DNA from: Ryuthela nishihirai
Taxonomy: Eukaryota; Arthropoda; Arachnida; Araneae; Heptathelidae
DNA length: 64,000 bases
Direction of reading: 5' to 3'
Assembly (NCBI GenBank): GCA_038380435.1
Contig: JAWZYU010000006.1
Span: 36,520,501-36,584,500 of the forward strand
Shown piece by piece: positions 33,268 through 42,535 of the stretch (positions are counted from its first letter, which is position 1; each line of letters opens with the position of its first letter). The notes under the pieces were generated by a model. That model did not search any database. It saw nothing but the letters and a program-made list of their open reading frames with translations, and had not been told where the DNA came from. Position numbers and translations under genes: made by a program.

Positions 33268-33455
33268 GTCTCAAGCAGCTGCTTGAACACAAAATCCGAT
33301 ATGTGCCTGCCGTCAGTATAATACGCTATATACACACTTGTGAAGAAAGTGAGACCTCACCAGAAGAACAGTATGCGAAATATTCCTTTTTCTTCCGGTT
33401 TCTTACACGCGTTCTTTTGATTAGTAGCCAAGGGAGCTAATCACTCAATCAGTGG
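33268..33455 (-). repeat. SINE2, strongly diverged
   Basis: CTCAAGCAGCTGCTTGAACA and GAAAGTGAGACCTCACCAGA, then AATCACTCAATCAGTGG at the head. An old copy. Confidence 0.75.
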
Positions 33456-33492
33456 AGGGGGAAAAATTATATTAATTTTCCTTTAAAAGATA

Positions 33493-34277
33493 AGGGCGGG
33501 GGTGGCTCAATCGGTAGCGCTCCAGGCTCGTATTCTGAAGTTCTCAGATTCGAGTCCCATATGAATCAGAGTTGAGATTTATCTCCGCAAAACTCCCGCC
33601 TTGTCCACGGTCAATATGGGACATCGATGGGTTTGGAAAGGCAGCTGCCCGTCGGATGAGATGTAAAGCCGTGGCTCCGTGTGGGGGAGAGCCGTGCCCT
33701 GTGCATGTTAAAGAACATGCTGGATTTATTTAATGGGAATTGGGTTGGGTTGTTTTACCTCTGAGCGGCACTTTTTTCAACACAGTGGGCTAAATGGCCA
33801 GGTCACATGGACCCGAAAGGCTCAGAAAAGGTTGGGGGAGGAGACCCACTGGAACAGCTGTTGGGAGACAGATGGTAGCCTCCCATCAAGGCCATCCAGC
33901 GTGTTCTTTAACGTCCACAGGTTATGGCTCTCCCGCACACGGGGCCACGGCTTAATGTCCCATCCGACGGACGGCGGCCTTTCCAAGCCCATCGGTGTCC
34001 CCTACTGACCGTGGGCAGGGCGGGGAATTTTGCGGAAATAAATCTCAACGCTGATCCAGCTGGGACTCGAACCTGGCAACTACAGATTACGAACCTGGTG
34101 CGCTACCGACTGAGCCACCCACGCCCCATTTAATGGGAGGCTACCATCTGTCTCCTAACAGCTGTTCCAGTGGTCACCTCCCCCAAACGTCTCTGAGTCC
34201 TCGGGTCTTTGTGACTTGGCCATTTAGCCCATGGTGTGCAAAAAAGTACCGCTCAGAGGTAAAACAACCCAACCCGA
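33493..34277 (+). repeat. SINE1, outer copy interrupted by another SINE1
   Basis: Outer parts at 33493-33738 and 34128-34277. An approximate flank match CCTTTAAAA is found on both sides (about 33481 and 34284). The outer copy is more diverged than the copy nested in it. Confidence 0.92.
33739..34127 (-). repeat. SINE1, full length, nested in SINE1
   Basis: Flanked by the 11-bp duplication ATTTAATGGGA (33728-33738, 34128-34138), which is internal sequence of the outer, oppositely oriented SINE1. Confidence 0.95.
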
Positions 34278-34530
34278 ACAACCTTTAAAAATTTCAATTT
34301 GGCTATTTTTTTTTATATGAGTGATTGCAAATTTGGTTCGATATTTCTTTATTTCTCAATTCTCTGGTTCACAAGTCTCATTAACGGTTTAATTTTACCA
34401 TCCTATTAAAGAATGGGGTGGGGAAGCACCTACCTGGGTTTAGTGCGGGGAGGGTTCGAGAATTTATTTTCTGGAGAGAGTTCGGGAATTTAGTTTCTGG
34501 AAGTGTTTCAGAATTTAGTTCCTGTGGAGG

Positions 34531-34960
34531 TGTCATGTCCCCCGAATTTTATATTTATTTATTTATTGCTGTATTCTTGTTGTATTTTATTATTCTATAT
34601 ATTTTTATGTGTTCTTGGAAATGTTGGTGCTGGGATGACTCACTGTTGTTGTTTTCGGGTCTGAAGCTTGCTGCTTGTCGAAGGAATCAATGCCAGAAGT
34701 TGTTTATGGCCGTATTGACTAGCCTAGGAGCGCTAGTGCAGGGACGAGGCTAGGCGGTAGATTTGAGCCATTAGTCCGTGCGTAGCTGTCAAGTGAAGAG
34801 GTCGCTTGGACACGCATCAAAGGGGCGCCGCCTTTCTCAAAGTAACCCTTGAAGTGAGAGTGTGTTTCCAAGAGGGAATCGAGATTCTTGGAGAATCTGT
34901 CTTTTTATTTTTGTGGATTCAGAGGAACCACAGTGTAGGCAAAGGTTGGTTATTCTTTCG
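34531..34960 (+). mobile_element. Possible solo or partial LTR
   Basis: Starts TGTCATGTCCCCCGAATTTT, a TG start with a composition like gypsy LTRs, and runs through a TTGTTGTTTTCGGG block into GTCGCTTGGACACGC. I cannot define the 3' end or a target duplication. Confidence 0.35.
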
Positions 34961-35122
34961 AATAGGAAGGGGGGGTGGATCAGTAAGTAGAGGGTCAGGA
35001 AAATTCCCAGATTCGAGTAGAACTTATAAGGGAATAGCATGACTGTCTTCAGCCACGAAATTTCCAACAATATACACGAACTCAAAATTGTTGAGAAAAT
35101 TAGTCATCTACTTAGGCAGTAG

Positions 35123-35430
35123 AATCGGCATTGACTCAGTCGATACCGCCCTAAGTTCGTTATCTGCATCACCAAGGTTCGATATGCTGCATTGATTCGA
35201 GAATTAGTTTTCGGGGGTTTTCGGGGATGATTTTAACCCTGTATGCAGAAGAGTTATACCCTGTGCATATTAAAGAACGCACTGGATGGTCTTGACAAGA
35301 GGATTCCATCTATTTCCTAACAGCTGTCCATTGAGTCCCCTCCTCCCAACCTCCTCTGAACTCTTGGCGTCCTTGTGACCTGGCCATTTATCTCATTTTG
35401 TCCAAAAAAGTGCCACTCAGAGATAAAACA
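35123..35430 (+). repeat. SINE1, degraded
   Basis: Decayed head (GACTCAGTCGATACCGCC), a deletion in the body, then GTGCATATTAAAGAACGCAC to the tail GAGATAAAACAAG. Confidence 0.78.
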
Positions 35431-35570
35431 AGAACTAACAACCTTTGGAGGAAAGTTAAGCTTTCGTTGTTTTGCTCTCCGCACGATACCCCCTTATCCT
35501 ACCGCACCGTAGAAATAAATTTCAACCACACAAATAATAGCGTATGCAAACTCATTGTTCAAGAGTCACA

Positions 35571-35950
35571 GTTGAGTTGTTTTACCTCTGAGCGGCACTT
35601 TTTTTGCACACAATGTGCTAAATGGCCAGGTCACGGACCCCGAATGCTCAGAGGAAGTTGTGGGAAGGGAACACACTGGACAGTTGTTGGAAGACAGATG
35701 GTAGCCTCCCTTCAAGACCATCCAGTGTGTTCTTTAACGTGCACAGGGTATGGTTCTCCCGCACACGGGGCCACGGCTTAACCCCCCATCCGACGGACGG
35801 TGGCCATTCCAAACCCATCGGTATCCCCTACTGACCGTGGGCAGGGAATTTTGCGGAGATAAATTTCAACGTTGACCCAGCTGGGACTGGAACCTGGGAA
35901 CTACAGATTACGAGCCTGGCGCACTACCAACTGAGCAACCCCCGCCCCAC
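35571..35950 (-). repeat. SINE1, full length
   Basis: Flanked by the 10-bp duplication AAGAGTCACA (35561-35570, 35951-35960). Confidence 0.94.
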
Positions 35951-35960
35951 AAGAGTCACA

Positions 35961-36332
35961 AACTAAGATGGGCGATTGATGCACTCGAATGGAATCGAGG
36001 AGACAGTATAGTGTAACGTGACGTCATAAGAGTGGTCTGACAATATCCATAAATATCTCACATCGGCAAGTAAAATTTGTAATGTGCTTGGAAGTCCTCA
36101 CTAAACTGCGATCATGTCACTGCGAAGTTAACGTTAGAAGGATCATCAAGTGACGAAAAAAAAGTTTGATGGAGGGAAAAACGTTCCACTTCACAAAGTT
36201 CGGTTATTCTTTAGAGAAGTGGGTGGACGTGACTGCCAGAACAATTGAATACACGTAGTAGTAATGGTATGGGAGAAGTTGGGAAACTTGTGGAAAACTA
36301 AGTATACAAACTTAAGGGTGAATGCAGGATGA
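35961..36332. other. Unassigned DNA
   Basis: No recognised gene or repeat. Confidence 0.5.
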
Positions 36333-36392
36333 CTTGGACAATTTTACTTGTGAGTATCACTCTTTTTTCGCACAATGGATTAAACGGCGTGT

Positions 36393-36432
36393 CTCTGAGC
36401 CCTCGGGGTCTTTGTACCCCGAGGGCTCAGAG
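36393..36432. repeat. Perfect hairpin inside SINE1, 17-bp arms
   Basis: CTCTGAGCCCTCGGGGT (36393-36409) and its exact complement (36416-36432). Other SINE1 copies have only the right-hand arm at this place, so the left arm replaced the normal sequence with an inverted copy. Confidence 0.92.
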
Positions 36433-36677
36433 AAGGTTTAGGGAAAAAGACAGCTGTTATTTGACATTGAACAGCTGTTAGGAGAGAGATGGTAGTTTCC
36501 TGTCATGGTCATCTAGCTTATTCTTTAAACGTGCATTGGGTATGGCTCTTCCGCATAGGTGGCCACGGCTTAACGTCCCATGCGACAGACAGCTGACTTT
36601 GCAAGCCAGTCTTGAGGGCTCAGAGAAGATTGGGGAAGGAAACACACTGAACACTCTTCGGAGACAAATGAGAGCCT

Positions 36678-37097
36678 TTCGTCTCGCAAACTGTGTGCCG
36701 CGAGAGATTTTCAAATTGACACTAGATATTCCAAAGATTTCATTTTGACTTGACTTGTGTTATCGACGTGCTTTAATAAAAATCTTTCAGATTTTATCAA
36801 CTGGGATCTTGTAAGTATTTATCAAGCTTTTTCCAATTTTTGGTATTAATTTTTGATTATTTCAAGCCATAGAATGGACAAATATTTAAAACAAACACCG
36901 AGTTATGATTAATTATATTTATTATTATATTTATTTTAAATAAAATGCATTTAACGAAACTTCAATTTTCCTCTTTTTACGTAACTATCAAAAATTCTTT
37001 TTTAGGTGTGCCGCGGAAAAAAAAATTTAGATTAAGTGTGCCGCAGAAAAAAAATTAGATTCATGGGCCGCAGAGTAAAAAGGTTTGCGAGACACTG
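36678..37097. mobile_element. Non-autonomous hAT-type element, second copy
   Basis: Inverted relative to the copy at 7119-7662. It shares TCTCGCAAACTGTGTGCCGC, a block beginning TTCAAATTGACACTAG, and the end GTTTGCGAGACACTG. The left terminus is eroded and the 8-bp duplication is not clear. Confidence 0.87.
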
Positions 37098-37221
37098 GTC
37101 TAAGCCATCCAGCATGCTCTTTAATGTGCTGGATGGTATGATATTCCTGCACACGAAACCAAGGTTTAACCGTTTAACGTTTCATCCGACGGACGACGGC
37201 CTTTCCAAGCCCATTTGTGTT

Positions 37222-37267
37222 CTACAATACTGTTAAGACAGCCAGTGCCGTCTTAACAGTATTGTAG
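37222..37267. repeat. Perfect hairpin, 18-bp arms
   Basis: CTACAATACTGTTAAGAC (37222-37239) and its exact complement (37250-37267) with a 10-base loop, at the junction of SINE1 and a GGGGCCC-rich segment (to about 37400) that is itself repeat-like. Confidence 0.9.
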
Positions 37268-38214
37268 GCCCCTGAGCAAATCAATGCACTGGGGCCCCTA
37301 CCGAGTAATTTATACATTCTGTCAAGAGATCTCTCATGAACAATATGAGCCCCTAGAATCGTGGGGCCCAGGGTGCCCATACCTTAAGATGGCCCTGCAG
37401 ATAGCTACTTTAGGTGAGTTGATTCATAGTAAAACATCGTTTGAATTTTCTTGGATCAGATTACAAGTTTAGCAATTTGAGTGCAACAAAATCTGGAGAA
37501 TTATCATAGATGAAAAAAGGAAAAAAAATGCAGATAAAAGTAGGATAAAACGGGCAGTATCACGCCGCAAATTTTTCTATTTTTACTGCATCGGGTTTGG
37601 TGAAGAAATTGTTTTTAAATGTCTAAAGATAAATGGATCTGCTGAAAATGTAAGAAAACAGCTGGAGAAAAAACGAATAATATAAGGAGGAAGAGGTATG
37701 TGAAAAAGGAGTTAAATGTGTAGCAGATTCTAATGACATAACTTGTAAAACACTGGAGGGGCATGAGAATATAATAAATAATAGTTTAGACCATCGTATA
37801 CAATTCTTGGTCAAATGGATAATAAATTAGTAAATTTATTACAGGTGAAAACATTAAACAAAAGTGTTTGAAATTGTCAAGTAAATATGATCACTTTCTT
37901 GCTAAAATAACTGAATCAGAAATGAGAAATACAACCATAGGACAAGTGGTGTAGAAAAACCGTAGATTACTGAAACTTTAAAGAAGAAAAAATAGAGGAT
38001 AGTGGTTTTAGCGAATGATAATCTAGCGTAGTACAGTAGAAATGAAAAGGCAGAAATTTGAAGAACTGAGAAAGGAAAAGGTGAAGCTGAAGAAGATCAT
38101 CCGAAGGTAATGGAGAAGTAGATGCAGAACTAAATCTGAAATGGTTTTGAAGGGAGAACATTGATGTGCTACACAGAGAGTGACCCAAAAAACACAGACT
38201 ATGAACATTCTGGT
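37268..38214. other. Unassigned DNA
   Basis: 37268-37400 has GGCCCC/GGGGCCC motifs typical of some interspersed repeats. The rest is A-rich, with only short frames and no recognised domain. Confidence 0.4.
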
Positions 38215-38390
38215 GCAATTCCAGAAGAAAATAGGACAAATAGATAGACGAAGGATACGTATGAGAATTCAAGAACAGAAAGAACAGGTGAATAGATAAG
38301 TTAAAGCTACCTGTGACAATTCAAGGACGAATGGATAGATAGATGAAAGATAGATATGAGAATTCAAGAACAGAAGTAAAAGTAGATATA
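38215..38390 (+). repeat. ~52-bp minisatellite, part 1
   Basis: Units with core GAATTCAAGAACAGAAGGAA-like sequence followed by GGATAGATAGATGAAAGATA. It continues at 40062-40135 and 46476-46585, interrupted by a Tc1 element and a LINE. Confidence 0.85.
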
Positions 38391-38742
38391 CACCGAAGAG
38401 CCAAAACATTATGACCACCTGCCTAATATGATGTTGGTCCTCCAGGTGCCGCTGAAATTTTACCTGGCGAGGCATAGACGCTACAAGATTTCTAAAGATG
38501 TCTTGTGGTATCTGGTACCAAACGTTGCCAGCAGATCCTTTAACTCTTGAAAGTTACTTGGTTGAGCCGCCGCAGATCGGATATGTTGTTCCAACACAAA
38601 CCACAGATGCTCGATTAGATTGATGTCTGAGAAATTTGGAGGCCAGGGTGATATCTGGAAGTCTTCCTCACGTTCCGCGAACTATTCTCGAACAATCCAG
38701 ACAGTGTGGCATGGCGCATTATCCTGCTGAAAGAAGGCACTA

Positions 38743-39462
38743 CTAGAGGGATGTACCATTGCCATGAAAAGATGTACCTGGTCTGCAATGATGTTTAGGT
38801 ATGTGGTAGACGTCATAGTTCACTACACGTGAATGACTGAACTCAGGATTTCCCAGCAGAACATGGCACAAAGCATTACACTTCCTCCACCGGCTTGTTT
38901 TCGTACCACAGTGCATCCTGGTGTCAACACATCCCCAGGTAAACAACGCAGACGTACCCGGCCGTCCACATGGTGCAACAGGAAACGAGATTCATCGGAC
39001 CAGATGACCTTCTTCCAATTATTCAAGGTCCAGTTTTGATGCTCGCTTTCCCCACTGTAGACGCTTTCAATAGTGAACCAAGGTTAACATGGGCACCAGG
39101 TGCAGCCTGCGGCTACGCAGCTCCTTTTTCAGCAGGGTTCTATGTACTGTGTGTTGTGACACATTACTCCCATTACCAGCATTCAAATTACAGGAGAGTT
39201 GCGCCATAGTATCACTTCTGTTGGCTCGTATGATACGGGATAGCCTTCGCTCATCTCTAGCATCGATGAGCCGTGGTCGGCCCATACCTTGCCGCGATTC
39301 GTGGTTTTTCCCTCCTCGGACCACTTTTTGGAGGTCCGAGGAGTTGGTGGCTGACCGTGAGCATCCCACAAGTAGTGCCGTCTCGGAAATGCTCTTATCC
39401 AGTTGTCTGGCCATTACAATTTGATCTTTGTCAAACTGACTAAAGTCCGCTGCCTTTCCCAT
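38743..39462 (-). pseudogene. Tc1 transposase C, broken
   Basis: Minus strand. The N-terminus at 39462 reads [20 protein letters not shown], a typical paired-like HTH start, then [32 protein letters not shown] and [14 protein letters not shown] (linker and second HTH). 39026-38823 reads KVIWSDESRFLLHHVDGRVR with the first Asp. Farther down (about 38740-38640) a decayed DNA-and-DLSPIEH region is barely visible. Frameshifts prevent function. This copy keeps the clearest N-terminal domain of the three Tc1 elements. Confidence 0.88.
39312..39343. repeat. Perfect hairpin inside Tc1 C, 11-bp arms
   Basis: CTCCTCGGACC (39312-39322) and GGTCCGAGGAG (39333-39343), in the transposase HTH coding region. 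Confidence 0.75.
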
Positions 39463-39543
39463 CTGAAGAACAAGAATAACATTGATTAACAGAGCTCAGT
39501 ATCAAGTGTTATTTATACCGTTTCATGACCTTCACACGCGCCG

Positions 39544-39926
39544 GTGGGTTGTTTTACCTCTGAGCGGCACTTTTTTTGCACACCATGGGCTAAATGGCCA
39601 GGTCACATGGACCCCGAAGGCTCAGAGAAGGTTGGGGGAGGGCACCCATTGCAACAGCTGTTGGGAGACAGATGGTAGCCTCCCGTCAAGGCCATGCAGC
39701 GTGTTCTTTAACGTGCACCAGGGTATGTCTCTCCCGCACACGGGGCCACGGCTTAACGTCCCATCCGACGGACGGCGGCCTTTCCAAGCCCATCGGTGTC
39801 CCCTACTGACCGTGGACAGGGCGGGGAATTTTGCGGAGATAAAGCTCCGCTGACCCAGCTGGGACTCGAACCTGGGAACTACAGATTACGAGCCTGGCGC
39901 GCTACCGACTGAGCCACCCCCGCCCC
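39544..39926 (-). repeat. SINE1, full length, nested in Tc1 C
   Basis: Flanked by the 11-bp duplication CACACGCGCCG (39533-39543, 39927-39937). Confidence 0.95.
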
Positions 39927-40061
39927 CACACGCGCCGTCGTTTACCTGCAGTTTCTTCGATCTACATAAAGATGTGCTGTTCGTAATGTTTTGACTCTCG
40001 GTCAAACGTTACAAAACAAACGTTTCGGAACAAACTCTCGGTCTCGGTTTTCGTCGGTGTA

Positions 40062-40135
40062 TAAACGAAAGATACGTGTGATAATTCAAGAACAGGAGGA
40101 AGAAGTGGACAGATAGATGAAAACTACATGTCACA
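40062..40135 (+). repeat. ~52-bp minisatellite, part 2
   Basis: ATAATTCAAGAACAGGAGGA and GACAGATAGATGAAAACTAC; the same array as at 38.2 kb, left between the Tc1 and LINE insertions. Confidence 0.8.
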
Positions 40136-40193
40136 TGAAATCCTCGGAATCTCCGACTGTGTTGAATGCTGTAGTTATGGAAACAATTTCCAT

Positions 40194-40578
40194 GGGTTGT
40201 TTTACCTCTGAGCGGCACTTTTTTGCACACCATGGGCTAAATGGCCAGGTCACATGGACCCCGAAGGCTCAGAGAAGGTTGGGGCAGGGGACCCACTGGA
40301 ACAGCTGTTGGGAGACAGATGGTAGCCTCCCGTCAAGGCCATCCAGCGTGTTCTTTAACGTGCACAGGGTATGGCTCTCCCACACACGGGGCCACGGCTT
40401 AACGTCCCATCCGACGGACGGCGGCCTTTCCAAGCCCATCGGTGTCCCCTACTGACCGTGGGTAGGGGCGGGGAATTTTGCGGAGATAAATCTCAACGCT
40501 GACCCAGCCGGGACTCGAACCTGGGAACTACAGATTACGAGTCTGGCGCGCTACCGACTGAGCCACCCCCGCCCCAAT
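40194..40578 (-). repeat. SINE1, full length
   Basis: Flanked by the 9-bp duplication AATTTCCAT (40185-40193, 40579-40587). It sits in the presumed 5' untranslated part of the LINE. Confidence 0.94.
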
Positions 40579-40626
40579 AATTTCCATTTCTATTGTCTCA
40601 ATCTACAGGAGTCAAACTTCCGAAAA

Positions 40627-42487
40627 ATGTCACAGGATCGCAAAAAGAAACTGAAATGTAAATCGTGTAACAATGGAAAGGGAAATGTTGAGACCACAAC
40701 ACAGGAAAGAGCTGGAAATGACGAGGGAGGTGACTTGAGAAACAATGCTGATGCAAAGAAGTTTTTCGAGGATTTGGTGAAGGAACAGTTCCGCATTTTT
40801 AGAGCTGAAATTATGGCAACGGATGAAAATTTTCGCAAGGAGATTATGCAAGAAATTGAGGAATTTATTAAAAGTGTTTCGTTTTGTTCCAATAATCTGG
40901 ATGAACACATAAAAATGCTCAAGGAAATTATTAAGCAAATTTCTGAAGTACAGTGTCAGATCAAAAAATTGGAGAGTCTACTTCAGTATTGGAAGGAGAG
41001 GTTTTTGAATTGAAATGGAAGTTAAATGAAATGTAGCAACATAGCAGAAGCAGGAACATAGAATTGGTTGGTTTTCCTGAGAGAAGGCAGGAAAATGTTA
41101 TGGAAATTGTCGAAAAATTTGCTCAGAAACTGAAAATTGAGACAAAACATCTGGATGTGGAGGCTGCTCATAGGGTGACAGTTTCAAATAAAAATAAGAT
41201 AAAACCTATCATCGTACAATTTGTATCAAGGAAGACTAAATGTTATGACCCCCCTTGTGTAGTTTTAGGGCGGTACAACTTTTAGGCCGTGATGCGTTCT
41301 TTGCTGCAAAAATCAAGGCAAATTCCTGGACCCACAATCAAGTTTAACAGACATTTGCAATAATGAGAACTGAGATAATTTTTCAGTTAACAATAAAATA
41401 CACATTTATTAACAAAATTACCTTCAAACATTCTACACATATGTGGTTCCCACTTTTGGGACAGATTCAACAATGCCTCTTAGCATGGCCCTTTTCAATT
41501 AAGGGAACTTTGCAAGTTTATTACTCAACAGTCATTAATCAACAGTTCTCGATGCAGAGCTACTTGCTCGTGACTCTAACAGTCCTTAACAGTTAAGACG
41601 GTTCCACTATAGACACCTTGACGGCCGTTCACAGAAATACATTCGAGTGAAAAAAGAAAAGTGGAGCCAGATTTCATTACAGTACCCTCTTACCTCGGCA
41701 AGTCAGGAGTCCCTCGGCAAGGCAATCACTGGGCCGCTGCGCTCCAAGTTGCTGGGATCCTGGGCTGCTTAGCGCTTCCCCCGCACAAACACTGTTCACA
41801 CTTCGTGCACACTTCGGGATTCTGCTAACTGGAGAGGACCAATGTTACCGACAACACAGCCTGGACGAGAAGAAAAGACTGTCTTTTCCCAAATACTTTC
41901 TTGTCTTTTTCCGCTGGCCCTCCTTCTGGAGGTCACCTACGCTCATGCATGGCTGTACGGGATTGGCCAGAGTAGCCGAGGTGCAAATCTCAGCTCCCCT
42001 CCGGCCAACGTTGTTTACCAGGCATGTCACGTAGTTCCTCTGCCATCAGGGGTTCCAGGCTCAATCTGGAAAGTTCGGGGCCTGCGGCCGAGTTTTCTTC
42101 GTTGAACTGGACACAAAAATGGAAGCAGTCGAAAACGTCACTATTAAAATGGAGCCTAATCTAATGTCGTCCCGAAGCCTATGAAGTCTTGGCCACGTAA
42201 TAAAATTACGTGGGCATGACACTAAAGATCTTTGGATTAGGGCCTGGAAACAAAAAAAAAAACTAACCGCGAAAGAAATTGATGATCGATGTGAAGATGG
42301 AAGAATTTATATTAATGATCACTTGACACAAGAAAACAAACAGCTATTATTTAAGGCAAAGGAAAAACAGCGCGAGTTGGACTACAAGTACGTTTGGGTC
42401 AGAGACTCTAAGATCTTTATGCGAAAAGAAGAAGGTTCGGGTTCGGTTAGGATCATGAACTTTCAGGACCTGGATAAACTGAGATAG
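40627..42487 (+). pseudogene. LINE ORF1, broken
   Basis: The start ATG at 40627 opens a 128-residue block: a basic N-terminus with CKSCNNGKGN, then a long amphipathic, coiled-coil-like stretch (FEDLVKEQFRIFRAEI... to KKLESLLQYWKER). After a frame break, FPERRQENVMEIVEKFAQKL and DVEAAHRV with IKPIIVQFVSRKTK correspond to the RNA-binding part. Beyond the solo LTR the frame resumes at 42227 with LWIRAWKQKKKLTAKEI and IYINDHLTQENKQLLFKAK, then YKYVWVRDSKIFMRKEEG, a baculovirus-FP-like C-terminal domain known in such ORF1 proteins. Stop at 42485-42487. ORF1 proteins bind element RNA. Confidence 0.85.
41241..42221. mobile_element. Solo LTR inside LINE ORF1
   Basis: 981 bp, starting TGTTATGACCCC and ending GGGCATGACA, so the ends are short inverted repeats with TG...CA termini. 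A perfect 5-bp target duplication CTAAA flanks it (41236-41240, 42222-42226). Removing it restores the ORF1 frame across the site. It contains AATAAAA-type motifs near 41391 and a small hairpin CCACGTAAT/ATTACGTGG near its end. No internal coding region remains, so it arose by LTR-LTR recombination. The parent family is not identified. Confidence 0.92.
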
Positions 42488-42535
42488 TTAATTTTCTATG
42501 AGTGAAATATTTAATTATTGGGAAATGCATGTGAA

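Larger units (their letters stand above)
36333..37221 (-). repeat. SINE1, old, with palindrome and hAT insertion
   Basis: A diverged minus copy (36333-36677) resumes at 37098-37221 beyond a hAT-type element. Its tail side contains the perfect hairpin at 36393-36432 and it has internal duplication around 36600-36660. Confidence 0.8.
38391..40059 (-). mobile_element. Tc1-type transposon C with nested SINE1
   Basis: The left end CACCGAAGAGCCAAAACATT is preceded by TA (38389-38390). The right side has AATGTTTTGACTCTCGG at 39984-40000 and a terminal TCGGTG followed by TA (40060-40061). A ~60-bp local duplication of the ACTCTCGGT end sequence precedes the terminus. Transposase on the minus strand. 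Confidence 0.87.

Noticed and set aside
34418..34753. 111-residue frame with a hydrophobic stretch, as a candidate membrane protein
   Set aside because: It overlaps a TG-starting LTR-like segment and has no family features. The hydrophobic run comes from a TTTATT-rich tract.
37967..38272. 101-residue minus-strand frame rich in Ser, Leu and Phe, looking membrane-like
   Set aside because: The composition follows from A-rich DNA on the other strand, and part overlaps the ~52-bp minisatellite.
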